Source: Solanum dulcamara (Eukaryota > Streptophyta > Magnoliopsida > Solanales > Solanaceae). Taken from it: a DNA stretch of 64,000 nucleotides. Of this stretch, positions 12,956 to 24,980 are shown piece after piece; the first letter of the stretch is position 1; each line of letters begins with the position of its first letter. A program made the translations under genes and the position numbers. Under the pieces are notes generated by a model that was given only the letters and a program-made list of their open reading frames with translations, did no database searches and was not told the origin of the DNA. Location of the stretch: NCBI RefSeq assembly GCF_947179165.1, contig NC_077246.1, positions 69,970,421 to 70,034,420 on the forward strand. The letters run 5' to 3'.

Positions 12956-13147
12956 CATGATTGCAACAAAGTTTTTTTCAATGAGAAATTTTTGCCACAC
13001 ATTATGCCAATGACAGAAGTGCTTCCCTTGTTGATAAGATTTTTCAGTGCGGCAAAATGCTTTTTGCCTAGATTCAAGATAGTGAAAATTCTCTTGGCAC
13101 CATGCCACAAGACACCGCCAGAAAATGATTTACCTTCTCTGCAATAA
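12653..13147 (+). pseudogene. Ulp1-like peptidase fragment crossing the palindrome centre
   Basis: An open frame of 164 codons. Its first ~100 residues resemble the C-terminal catalytic region of plant transposon-borne Ulp1-like C48 peptidases: VPWHGAKIIFTVLNLGKKHF is the stretch leading to the catalytic His, with an Asp in VHDCN. The remainder, beyond about 12985, is antisense to a second copy of the same region (13110-12820 on the minus strand), so the frame is a read-through across the inverted-repeat loop and not a true protein. The catalytic Cys/Gln part is absent. I do not regard it as functional. Confidence 0.65.
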
Positions 13148-16100
13148 TTAAAATAGTAATCATCAAAGCTAAACTAATCAATGCGTCCTTCAAAGTGACA
13201 CTATCCGGTTAAGAACCCTCTTCGACCAATTATCCATAGACACTTTTAAAGTAATTAGAAAAATCAAGATCAAGAATGATGTCTTTTGCATCATAATGGT
13301 GAGAATATTTAATATGTCTTTGACGCATTAGGCATAATACTTCATCTACATACTGTAATAATAAAAAAATAAGATAAGAGAGATACAGAAATTGCTACAG
13401 CAGATGCAATAATTGCCGAGATAACTTAAGATGATTATTGCATCTGCTGCAACAACACACAAGCAGTAACAACAATTGCTTCAACAGAATAAGAAATTGC
13501 TGTGACAACACACAAAATCATTGCAGCAACTGTTGCATCTACTGGAATACCTTAATTAAAGTTATTGAAACTTAACTTGTCCTCCCACCACTTTTGCATT
13601 GAGTAAAATTTTTCTGTGGATCTTTAGCATTCAAATATTTTTTATTTTTTGTATGATTCACTTCTTGCATGCTTGTAGATATTCATCGGTTGCCGCTTGA
13701 TTATTGGCATTACAGTAAGTGTCTTGACAACTCTCTTTCCTTTAGCACTTTCTATTGCCTTCAAAATTTACTTTCTCCTCTTATTGATAATCGGCGTATA
13801 GGGACTTGAAATCTTTCTTGATGCTCTAAAATCCCTCTTGGCCATAAGAATTTTAACGAACTCATTTAAAGATCAAATGCTTCGAGCTATTAAATTCATC
13901 TTTTCGGCACATATTTCACATTGACAAGCGCAAAAAGGAACCTTAGAGGCACTGATACTGCTTGCAGAAGATTTATCTATTCTGAATGGAGTTGTTGGAG
14001 GAACTTGAGCATTTTCATCAATAGGAGAAAATCCTCTTTCTCCATCAATACCAAAAGTACTAAGAACAAAAGGGAAAGATCCTCCTCGTACACCGATACC
14101 ATTACCATTACCAATATCAACATGTGGAGTAAATACCCTTTCTCCTCTACTATAACCATCAACACCTCTTGATGATTCATCAACAACATCACCACATATA
14201 TGTTACATTCCGTATTTTTGCATCTTGGATTATTCGTAAGCTAACAGTTATAAATTCAAGGATTTTTAATTTTGAATTTTAAAATGACATGATTTGTTGT
14301 AGATGCCAAGTTATATGGATAATTTATGTGAAGTAAAATACATCTCAAGAAGGACCCTTGAGCCAAATCAAAGTAGAAGCCATCAAATATTTTTTCCTTA
14401 AAATCACGTTTTCAGGTAAGCTGACTTCGGGAGGCCATAACCTCTTTAGAATTTGGGAATTTGGGAAAACTCTCAAAATAAAAGTTGTAGATAATTGAAA
14501 TATCTTTCCAATAAGAGGTCGTGGGACGAAATATGATATCGTAATAATAAGATATAGATATTTTAAGTCTGATAGGCCAAACTAAATAGTGGATTCGGCC
14601 CAACCCAATTCTAACTCGGGTCTGGCCCAATGACCACGAAATTAAATCTAATTTTTTTATCTCTTCCTTCATATTTTAGAGCAAGACATATCTGAAAATT
14701 TCTAGAGAGAGTAAGAGAAGAGAAACCTAGAGAGAACCACCAACATCTACCACAATTAAGGCCCCGAATCTCGAAGCTCTTGAAGAGAAAAGTATTGTAC
14801 GTCGTGTTGCCTTCAATTTGAGCTAAAAACCAGCCAATAAGGAGAAGATTTAATGTGGTTGCTGCAAATTTAAGGTAATATTAAAGTTTCTTTTTCATTG
14901 TTAACACGTTTAGTTAGAGTTTTAACGAATTAGAATGGAGAAAATAGCGTTATAAACTCGTTTGGTGATTTGTTGAAATTTATGAGTTAAAGGGTTGTTT
15001 TAGGTAGCTTAAATGGATGGAATTATCATAGTGATGATGTATAATAATGGTTGATATTTTTTTGATGTTGTTGATGAGTTGTTGTTCTTGAATTTGGAGG
15101 AATAAGGTGTATGAAGATTGTGAGTGTTCAAATCCATTTTTGGGATTGTGTAGCTGGTAGTAATTCTGGAATATCTCATTGTGTAGACCTTTGATTTTAG
15201 ATATTAAACATGTTTTGGAAATCTAATACACGTACCTACAACTCTTATGTTATATTGTAGTCTATATATGCTGTTTTTATGTCGAAAAAAGAGGATGAAT
15301 CATAAGACAAATTCTGTCCAGATTCTGGATTGAAAAATCCCTCATGTATAGCTATTAGTGTTTTGATGATATCTTTTTGTATAAAATGAGTTTTTAGTTG
15401 AATTTTTTTGCATTGAAAACTTAAGACAGAGATCTAAAAGTTTCATGAAGGTCATAAAGTCTAGTTATACTGTTTTCATTTTCAAAATTTAGATACAACT
15501 TGAGGTACTCGGCCTTCCGAATTTACTGATTTGGTAACATGAGTCGGGCAGAAACATTCTAGGCATATTGTCAATAATAAATCTTATTTTCTGTCAATAT
15601 TTTGGATTGTTGATGTTTCTTGATGATTATATGACTGGTTTGAAAATGGGAAAAGTGAACGGTATAGGGGAGGTGTTGTCCAATTTTTTTTAGAAATAAC
15701 CTACTAATGATAGAGTACGTTTTATTCTTGTCCATAGCTTAACCATAGTGCTTAACGTTTTAATATAGGTTGAGACAATATTGTACAGCATATACGTATA
15801 ATCGCGAAAGGTATGTAAAGTTAATATTTTCTTCTTTTGGCATGATCCATATGAAACGAACGGATGACGTATGCTTAAATTCGAAAGAAACTCTTATTCG
15901 TAGATACACTCGGATGGCTAATGTTCTTGATTTTTAGAATTTATATTATTATGTCTTGACTCATGTGTATGATTCCAGCCATCCTAGTTGGTATAACTCA
16001 TGTTGTGGTATAATTCATATTTTAGTATAATCCATAATTGGTGTGATTTATAATGACAATGGAAGAGTACTCGGAATGTCTATTGTCTTGGTTTTTCAAA

Positions 16101-19100
16101 TGATGGACTGTTTTGCTTATTCCATTAAGTCTCCGATAATGACCAAATTACACAAGGTTGCTAATGATACCCTATTCGTGCATATTGTTATGGTATTATT
16201 CACCGAGTCCTATGATAGGCCGGATATGTTATCATAAATGGATTCCACTACATTATTCACCGAGTCCCTTACAAGAGGGCCAAGTACGTGATATGATAAT
16301 ATGATGTATGATGATATGACGATATGATTATGGCACTGAGTCACATAATGGGCCGGCTACGGTATCAATATACACTACTCTATTCACCGAGTCCCTTGCT
16401 AAAGGGCCAGGTATGGTATATATATACATATGACGATATATTGATATAATTATGACACCGAGTCCCATAACGGGCCGGATACGATATATGATGATGATAT
16501 GCATGTCTTCATTTCATAAGACACAGGTACAGTGATTTATTGATTATGATATTTGGCTCTTGAATTTTTATTTCAGATGTGATCTCCTTTATGGTATTTT
16601 ATGCTTTATATACTCGGTACATATTTCGTACTGACCCCATCTCTTCAGGGGGGGCTGCGTTTCATGCCCGCAGATACAAATAATTATTTTGGGGATCCGC
16701 CAGCTTAGGATTTCCATTTAGCTGATTTGGAGTGCTCCATTGTTCTGGAGTATAGACTTTTGGTACCAATCTATTGATGTATATATTGTTTATTTAGGGG
16801 TACAATGGGGCCCTATCTCGTCATATACTATTGTTAATACTCTTAGAGGTCTGTAGACACGTGTGTAGGTTTTATATAGATGTTGTCCGATTGTATTAGT
16901 ATGACTTATGTTTTGGAACGTTTTCATTCATAGTAATAGCCTTGTCGGCTTACGCAATATGCTATCTTATCTTTTGACAATTGTGACAGTTTTGAGACGA
17001 CGCCCTGTCCATATAAATTTCACGTCATATGGGTGTTGATCGAGTTTAGATAACAGACGTGTATATGGGTGACCAATTCGGGCACCAGTTCTGGCCTACA
17101 GGGTTGGGTCGTGACAATATAACAAGGACTACTGAAGGATCAAAATTTTTCTTAACAATTGTAATATCTCTTTTGATGGCTACAAAATAATCCAAGTCTT
17201 TCTTGAGTTTTTTGATTTCTTCATCTTCGGTCAACTCCAAAGGCACATATTCACTGAAAAATTCCATCTTCATCTCACTAGGTGTAGGCACTAACCATGA
17301 ATACATAATCTACTTATATTAAAAAACTTAAAATATAATTAAACCAAATAGAAAATATAGCAATAATAAAAGTCGCAACAACTGCTATAGTTATCTGCAA
17401 CAATTACAACAGTTATAATAATTGCTGAAATATTTACAACAACTATTTTAAAATACTGCAACTGTCACAATATATTTCAACAGTCAGACCCAGCAATTAT
17501 TGATATGTTGTTGCAGCTGCTGAAATATTTAACAACAACTATTGAGGTATTAATAACAATTGTTGTAAATAACTTCAATTGACATCTTTTTAGTAGTCGG
17601 ATTTAGTAGTTATCTAGCAATTGCTGAGTAATTAAAAAGCAACTGCTAAATAATTGCAATAGCTTCTACAAACAACTACATCAGCTAACTAAAATAATTA
17701 ATTAATTGATGAAAATATTTATCAAAATAAACACCAAGGTTATATAAAGATAAAATGAGGCTTACCAAATGTTTAGGGGATCAAACAAGTCATGAGCCTC
17801 AACATATTTATTGTTGACCGTCAAAATTTATTTAATGATTCGTGGCGAATCTTGTTCCGAATTCATCTTTAATTTCTTTCGAAGGTGGAGAATAGCCTTA
17901 AATGTCCGACACTACATAAAATAATGATATATAAAAATGATCAAAATTATGGATAGATCAAGAAAAATTGAACAAAAATTAAAATTTATCATGAAAGCCC
18001 ATGAAAAGCCATAAAGATTGATGGTATTCATATCTTTATTTACCGCCTTCAATAGATATTCAACTGTTAGCTTGTAGAATTCACGACTCCATAGATAGGC
18101 ACAAAATATTTTTTATCGGCTGAAAGCAAAATCATTTTATCCGGAGTCTTTGTGTTTAGATCTCTCCCAAGAAGAATATAATACACAAAATAAATCAGGC
18201 ACAAATACTTCTTTGCACCTCTTGAAACAGTATCGAATTTGAGATGCTCAATCAGATTATCCTTCTTGAAGGTCCTTCCCGCCAACTTTTTAATATTTTA
18301 TCTCCTATTCCTAACCTTAGACGACATTTTTCCATCATCATATTCTTTTGACAAGTGACAATTCAAATCAGTCATAATGACAAATTCTTTCATGCCGGCA
18401 TGCCACAAAACTTTATTCAGGACTTTATTGATTGTTTGGTATTAATTTGACGTCAAAGAAGTTGATACACCAACTTCATTTGAAAATGCTGAGTCATCTT
18501 CTCAGGTAGGTTCAAATAGTTTTCAAATATGATTTTTTTTAAAAAAAATAATCAACTTTTGTTGCTTCAAAACTTTTCTAAAATCATTAAAAGACTTTAC
18601 CAAATCGAATTTAATGGTAATAGAACTAGCCAAATTTGCATATTCATCCATCTTAGTCACAAATTTGTAATTTGAATATCTAACAAGCTTGATAAGTGAG
18701 GTGTCATCACCTAAAGATCTGACTAGAGAGAACTCGATAGATTCTGGTGTCCCCATCTCCTCTGAAATAAGTTTATCATGATGGAGTTTTGTTTTCTCTT
18801 CATATGCAACTCCTTTATTCTCCACACCACCATTATCAACATAGATATCTATATTCTTAGAAGAATCATCCCTTTCACCTCCTTCTTCTTCTATAGACTT
18901 TTCCAATCTTGATCTTTCTTCTTCTTGTTATCTTGATTTTTCTTTTTCTCCTGATCTTAATTTTTTTTTTCTTGAGACCATGTTTCTCTGTTTTTTTCTT
19001 AAGCCATTGAAGTTGCCTCACTCTCAGCAAGGTCATGGGCATGTTCAGCAAGTGTGGACAATTTACTGGTGCTATTCTTGGAGGCTTCTTTTGCTTCTTT

Positions 19101-19990
19101 TTGCTTGTGTGATAAGTCTCCTTTTAGTATATCTATTGGAGTAGTAGAAGCAATAACATCATCAGTTTTTTTTCTTTTCTGGAAGCCATTTTTCTGCACC
19201 ACATGAAGTAAAAAAATCATCAATTAATTTAATCAATTATTCAAAATAAATAGGAAAAATAAACTACTGTAGTTGTTCAAACAAGTACATATATATATAT
19301 ATATATATATATTCAAATAAATCACTGAATTACTAAAGTAACTGCTGAAGTTGAGAAGCAACAACTTCAATGATTCATATGACTTGTTAGAGAAACCTTA
19401 ATAATTGTATGATTTAATCACACAAATTCTTATATTGTTGTATTAATAACACAATTTTCAAGTTGTACATCAAAAACATCAAACTACAACCAAATGACTA
19501 AGCAACAATTAGGAAGATTATTTTTATTTAAGAATACACACATGCAACAATGAAATATCCGAATTATCAAAATATTTTTAAGTTGCTGAAGTTGAGAAGC
19601 AACTACTCCAGCAATTTGTTGTGTGAAGCTTTAGTTATTGCTTCAGCAGTTGCTGCACTAATTTCAGCAGTTGCTTCAGAAAAACTTCAGATATTCATAT
19701 GACTTGTTACAATAACCTCAACAACTGTGCGATTTAATCACACAAATTTTTAAGTTTCTACAACAACATATTTTTTAAGTACAATAGTCAAACCACCAAA
19801 CATAAACATGTAAAATTCACAACAATAACAACAAATACATTTTAAGTACAAATACCAAACCATCACACAACAACAAAAATATGTAAAATCCAGGACAATA
19901 ACAATAAATACATTATTTATTAGGACATGAAACGATAAAATATGTAAAATTCATGCTCTTCTTCTATTTAAACTTTTTTTATTGCAAACT
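13015..19990 (-). mobile_element. Ulp1-type transposon, right arm of the inverted repeat
   Basis: Minus-strand partner of 8850-12955. Matching landmarks are the Ulp1-like piece (13110-12820), the 'gatgatgttgatgaatcatc' region near 14180, the piece starting at 17306, 18285-18067, 18906-18523, 19223-18999, and the 5' repeats with 'catgtcctaataaat' near 19915. The arm is interrupted by the solo LTR at 14201-17116; without it, arm length is about 4.05 kb, equal to the left arm. The arms have scattered substitutions and small indels, so the duplication is not very recent. Confidence 0.7.
14196..17121. mobile_element. Solo LTR, Ty3-type, 2.9 kb, in the right arm
   Basis: Starts TGTTACATTCC at 14201 and ends GGGTCGTGACA at 17116, 2916 bp, flanked by a perfect 5-bp duplication 'atata' (14196-14200, 17117-17121). 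It contains several diverged copies of an 'accgagtccc...gggccgg' phrase (16190-16490) and 'gggctgcgtttcatgcccgc' near 16650, as seen in long LTRs of Solanaceae Ty3 (Tekay/Del-like) elements; the lineage is inference. No internal retrotransposon sequence remains, so this is a recombination relic. The flanks on both sides continue the right arm of the palindrome. Confidence 0.88.
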
Positions 19991-20136
19991 TATTAGTCAC
20001 CTTCTCCTTAATTTTCTCAAGATTGATTACATCCTAGTTTGAATTGACATGCCATACTTGTTAAGATGACTGTTTTTCTCTTTTCATTGTTCGCGACTAA
20101 TTTTTATTAAAGCTACATCTCAAAGCCGTGGAAGAA
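19909..20136. repeat. Duplicated flank, uninterrupted copy
   Basis: Nearly identical in the same orientation to 31279-31506, beginning 'tacattatttattaggaca' and ending 'caaagccgtggaagaa'. On this side the copia insertion site after 'tacat' is unoccupied; at 31279 the same sequence follows directly on a copia 3' LTR. The last six bases 'gaagaa' are shared with the copia protease sequence that begins here on the minus strand, so they mark a microhomology junction. Confidence 0.9.
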
Positions 20137-20345
20137 TAACGGAGATGTTCCATGGGTTGTTCCACTATCAATTACACAAATATCCTCGTGATTTATCATT
20201 GATCCAAATAAGATTTGAGGCATTTCCATATTTTCTTCAATAAGAAATAAAATACGTATTAATACATGGTATATTACACAAATTTTTATTTATTTACATT
20301 GATTAGAAAAATACAAACATCATATTTAATACAGATAAAAAATAT

Positions 20346-21338
20346 TTACATATTATTAGTCCTGTCAATATTCATATTTTCGTCTGGAAAATTAAAGAAA
20401 TCAGCTACATCCAGATGCATAGGCTCAATATTATCTTCAAAGATAAAATTTGTCTCTGGATTATTTTCTGCCCTTTTTAATGATGTCTGATATAGCTGAA
20501 TCAGACGTTTTGACGACCGACAAATCTGCGACCAGTGCCCCACACCTCCACATCTATGACATATTATTTCTGAATTATTTTTCGGTAAAGCTTCTGACTT
20601 TTTACCCTGCCTTTTATATTGTTGGTTATTTTTTGGTGTCAGCCGAGCATCATGATTAAATTTTTTTCTTTGACTACGACCACGACCACGACCACGACTG
20701 GGGCCATGACCTCTTTCTCGTTGACTAGAATTTGCCTGATTCACTTCAGGGAGTGGCAAAGAACCAACTGGCCGACTATCATGATTTTTCATTAATAGTT
20801 TATTATGTCTTTCAGCAATAAGAAGATGAGAAAATAATTCAAAATATTTTTTAAATTCTTTTTTGCGACATTGCTGCTGTAGGAGCATATTCGCGGGTGG
20901 AAATGTGGAGTATGTCTTTTTAAGTTTATCTTGCTCAGTGATCTCTTCTCCGCATAAATTTAACTGAGCTATAATTCTAAATAAAGCAGAATTATATTCA
21001 GTTATATTTTTGAAATCTATTAATCTCAGATTTAGCCAATCATGATGAGCTTGTGGAAGCATGACCAACTTCAGATGGTCATATCTTTCTTTTAAATTTT
21101 TCCACAATTTAAGGGGGTCTTTTAATGTAAGATATTGTAATTTTAGCCCCTCGTCAAGATGGTGACGGAGAAATATCATGGCTTTAGCACGGTCTTGATT
21201 GGATGCCATATTGTCATCTTTAATGGTGTCTGCCAGATCCATTGATTCTAAATGAATTTCGGCATCAAGTGCCCATGATGAGTAGCCTTTTCCAGAGATA
21301 TCAAGAGCAGTAAATTCAATTTTGAAAATATTTGCCAT
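20346..21338 (-). CDS. Ty1-copia gag polyprotein
   Basis: Intact 330-aa frame. The N-terminal half (about residues 15-190) has the UBN2-type copia gag pattern with a SWALDAEIHL motif. A basic stretch of GRGRG type lies around 215-240, followed by a CCHC zinc knuckle of form C-x2-C-x4-H-x4-C (CHRCGGVGHWSQIC, near 263). It would form the capsid-like particle and bind element RNA. It starts 80 bp downstream of the LTR end on this strand. A stop codon separates it from the protease fragment, so it cannot make a complete gag-pol here. Confidence 0.9.
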   Translation of the reverse strand: MANIFKIEFTALDISGKGYSSWALDAEIHLESMDLADTIKDDNMASNQDRAKAMIFLRHHLDEGLKLQYLTLKDPLKLWKNLKERYDHLKLVMLPQAHHDWLNLRLIDFKNITEYNSALFRIIAQLNLCGEEITEQDKLKKTYSTFPPANMLLQQQCRKKEFKKYFELFSHLLIAERHNKLLMKNHDSRPVGSLPLPEVNQANSSQRERGHGPSRGRGRGRSQRKKFNHDARLTPKNNQQYKRQGKKSEALPKNNSEIICHRCGGVGHWSQICRSSKRLIQLYQTSLKRAENNPETNFIFEDNIEPMHLDVADFFNFPDENMNIDRTNNM

Positions 21339-21417
21339 TTTATAAAAATAAAATTAAATAAAATTCTTACCACTTTTGTTACCTTGAAAAATTAGCCGGA
21401 GCCTCGTGCTGATAACG

Positions 21418-21653
21418 TGTTATAAAATATTCTATATCTTAATGAAATAAAGCGGAGAGAGTAAAAAAAGGAAAACCGAGGAAGAAAGAATAACGGAGAA
21501 GACAATGTAACGTTTTTTTTTCTTCTGCTCTAAGTTCTTCATGCCAATATGACATTTTTATATAGAAGAAATTTAGTGGGCTACCCACTTTCAGTGGGCC
21601 CCACTTATTTAAATAATTTTGTTTAGTAGACATTCCACATATTCTACTTAACA
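21418..21653 (-). repeat. Copia LTR (236 bp), inverted segment
   Basis: On the minus strand it begins TGTTAAGTAG right after the polypurine tract 'caagggggag' and ends ATTTTATAACA. It matches the plus-strand 3' LTR at 31041-31278 almost base for base, differing by a few substitutions and short indels. That close match points to a recent insertion or a recent copying event. Confidence 0.9.
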
Positions 21654-21925
21654 CTCCCCCTTGGATGTCCACGTGTAATGTGCCGCTATAAAAACACTTT
21701 ACAAGAAATAAGATACATAGTTATTCTGATGTTGTGCCTCGTTAAAACCTTACTAGGAAAAAATCTAGTGGGAAAAGCCTAATGAAGAAAAAAGAGTACA
21801 CAGATCTAGTAATACACCTTGATTGCTGCCTCATTAAAAACCTTGCCAGGAAAACCCAGTGGGACAAAACCGTGGTTAAGGAAAAAAGAGTGCAGCGCGT
21901 ATTTTTACTCCCCCTGATGAAAACT

Positions 21926-22961
21926 TCATTTGATATTTTGGAGACGGCGCATTCCAACCTTATGCCTTAGCTTCTCAAACGTTGATGTTGGTAATGCCTT
22001 TGTGAATAAATCTGCAAGATTATCACTTGAACGAACTTGTTGTACATCAATTTCACCATTCTTCTGATGATCATGTGTGAAGAATAATTTTGGTGAAATG
22101 TGTTTCGTTCTGTCTCCTTTTATGAAGCCACCTTTCAATTGAGCTATGCACGCGGCATTGTCTTCGAATATAATTGTGGGTATTTTAACATTATTTTCTA
22201 GACCACATCTTTCTTTGATGAACTGTATCATCGATCTCAACCACACACATTCTCTACTTGCTTCATGAATTGCTATTATTTCAGCATGATTTGAAGAAGT
22301 AGCAACAATAGACTGTTTTGTAGATCGCCATGATATAGCAGTCCCTCCGTGTGTAAACAGATAACCTGTCTGAGATCGAGCTTTATGTGGGTCTGATAAA
22401 TAACCTGCATCTGCATAACCAATAAGGTCTGTACAACCTTTGTTAATATAAAATAAACCCATATCAATAGTACCCTTCAGGTATCGCAAAATATGTTTGA
22501 TACCGTTCCAATGCCTTCGCGTTGGGATGAACTATACCTTGCTAGCAAATTAACAGAAAATGTTATATCAGGTCTAGTTGCGTTAGCAAGATACATAAGT
22601 GCGCCAATAGCACTGAGATATGGTACTTCAGGACCAAGAATTTCTTCATCCTCTTCTAGAGGTCGAAATTGATCTTTTTCCACTTCAAGTGATCGAACAA
22701 CCATTGGAGTACTTAATGGATATGCTTTGTCCATGTAAAATCTTTTTAAGATTTTCTCTGTGTGGGCAAATTGATGAACAAAAACTCCGTCTGCTAAATG
22801 TTCAATTTGCAGACCTAGACAAAGTTTTGTCTTTCCAAGGTCTTTCATTTCAAATTCTTTCTTTAGATATTCAATTGCCTTTTGTACCTCTTCAGGGGTT
22901 CCAATGAAATTTATGTCATTCACATAAATGGCGAGTATAACAAACTCTGATTCCGTTTTCG
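21926..22961 (-). pseudogene. Copia RT (C-terminal) and RNase H fragment
   Basis: Second copy of the region at 29735-30769. It starts within RT just after the FIKK position, and carries YVND where the plus-strand copy has the catalytic YVDD, so the RT would be inactive. A one-base deletion near 22527 (a run of three C against four in the other copy) breaks the frame before RNase H, giving two frames, 22965-22477 and 22489-21926. RNase H retains its copia-typical SNHAEI...E and 'FEDNAACI' sections. Confidence 0.88.
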
Positions 22962-23584
22962 ACAAAACTGTGGTTAAGGGAAATATTTTTCCAATTTACT
23001 TAGAAGAAAAGCTAATGTTACTACTGTTTTACCCCATTTTAACTCGAGGTCAAACGGTGTACAACATATTGATGATTCCTAAATTATTTAATTTTAAGGA
23101 GTCGTCACCTAATTATTTTTAAGCTAAATTAGGATACCTAAATAATTAACAAATTTAATGCTAAAAATGATCTCCGATTAGTGGTCTACTTAGCTTATGA
23201 GATTCTAGATAAGGGTTCTAGTTATCCTAAAGGGAAGGGGTTAGGCATCCTTCAAGATTCGTTAAAAAACGATTACCGGCCAAACTTAGGTTAAAATGAT
23301 TAAAATTATAAAAAGGTTGCTCAAAAGTTTTGAAAACAAAGCTTAGTAATTACATGCGAAAAAGATTTTCGAACTTGAAATTATTAGGCGAATATTATTT
23401 TGCACATGAATTAAGTGAATGTTTAAATACGATATATATTTTTTAGTAATTAAGCCTTAAAGAAAAATATTGGTTTCTTTTATTATGATGAACCATTTTA
23501 ATTAAAGTTTCACAAACCTAAATATCTATATAATGTTATCTGTTGCATTAGTAAGAACATATTCGAATTATAAAAGCAAATTTA

Positions 23585-24273
23585 ACATGTAATGATAATA
23601 ATAAATAATACTGATAAAAATAGTAATAGTAATAATAGTAATAGTAATAATAGTAATAATAATAATAGTAATAATAATACTAATGATAACAACAATAACA
23701 ACAACAATCATAATAACAATAATGCAACAATAACAATAACAATAATAATAGCCATAATAATAATAACAATGATAATAATAATAATCATAACGATAATAAT
23801 AATAATAATAAAGTATAATAATAACGGTAGTAAAAAAAATATAATAATACGACAAATAATAATAATAATATGATAAATAATAATAATAATAATAATAATA
23901 ATATGATAAATAATAATAATAATAACAACAGTAAATAACAACAATAATAATAATAAATACAATAACGATAATAATAATAATAATAATAATAACGATAACA
24001 ATAATAATAATAATATAATGGTAATGATAATAAAATATAATGATAATAAAATATAATACTAATAATAAAAAAAACAGTAAATAAAATACTAATGATAATA
24101 ATGATAAAAAATAATACTAATAATACTAATAATACTACTACTAATAATACTAATACTACTACTAGTAATAATAATAATAATATACTAATAATAATGATAA
24201 TAATACTAATACTAATACAACAATAACAATAACAATGAAAATAATAATAATAGCCATATTAATAATAACAACG

Positions 24274-24310
<37 letters not shown>

Positions 24311-24366
24311 TAACAAAAATAACGATAATAATAATATAAAAATATAATAATAATGGTAATAATATA

Positions 24367-24398
<32 letters not shown>

Positions 24399-24980
24399 AA
24401 ATACAGTAACTAATAATGATAATACTAACGGTAGAATAAAAATACAATTACAACTACTAATAATATTAATAATAATAATAATAATAAAATAATAATAATA
24501 ATAAACAGTAAACAAAATGCACTAATGATAATAATAATAATAATATCAACAATAAAAATAAAAATACAACTACTACTACTTATAATATTAGTAACGAAAA
24601 TAATAATACATATAATAATGATAATAGTAAATAAAAATACCACTACTGCTAATAATAACACTAATAACGAAAATAGCAATGATAATAACGATACTAATAA
24701 CAAATAAAAAAAATAAAAAAAAATAGTACTACACACTACTACTACTACTAATATATATATATATATAGTACTACGGTGTACCCCATAAAGCAAAGAATAA
24801 AAATAGTACTACATACTACTACTACTACTAATATATATATATATAGTACTACGCTGTACCCCATAAAACAGTAAATAAAAATAGTACTACATACTACTAC
24901 TACTAATAATAATGAAAAATAATAATAAATATAATAATAACGACAGCAAATAAAAACACTAATAATAATGATAATAAAAA
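23585..24980. repeat. Long imperfect (ATA/ATAATA)n microsatellite block
   Basis: About 1.4 kb composed mostly of AAT/ATA trinucleotides with interspersed AAC, AGT and ACT triplets and short (TA)n runs. Between about 24725 and 24900 a roughly 75-90 bp unit recurs two to three times ('tagtactac', (ACT)n, (TA)n, 'gtaccccataaa'). It produces long artefactual frames of Ile/Tyr/Leu or Asn runs on both strands. It lies inside the Ogre-like LTR. Confidence 0.95.

Larger units (their letters stand above)
20131..22961 (-). mobile_element. Inverted portion of a Ty1-copia element
   Basis: On the minus strand this segment reads: end of RT plus RNase H (22961-21926), polypurine tract, LTR (21653-21418), gag (21338-20346) and the start of protease with its DSGTTH active site (about 20200-20131). 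The protease then stops abruptly, and its in-frame continuation is on the plus strand at 22962. RT-RNase H upstream of an LTR, followed by gag, is the order expected at the joint of two tandem copies sharing one LTR. Both ends of the inverted block show short microhomology (gaagaa; ttc). Confidence 0.85.

Noticed and set aside
12653..13147. A 164-codon frame as an intact Ulp1 protease gene
   Set aside because: Its second half is antisense to a mirrored copy of the first half, so it reads through the palindrome centre. The catalytic Cys region is missing.
23568..24793. Several long frames of Ile, Tyr, Leu or Asn runs on both strands
   Set aside because: They are translations of the AAT-type microsatellite and (TA)n runs and have no protein-like composition.
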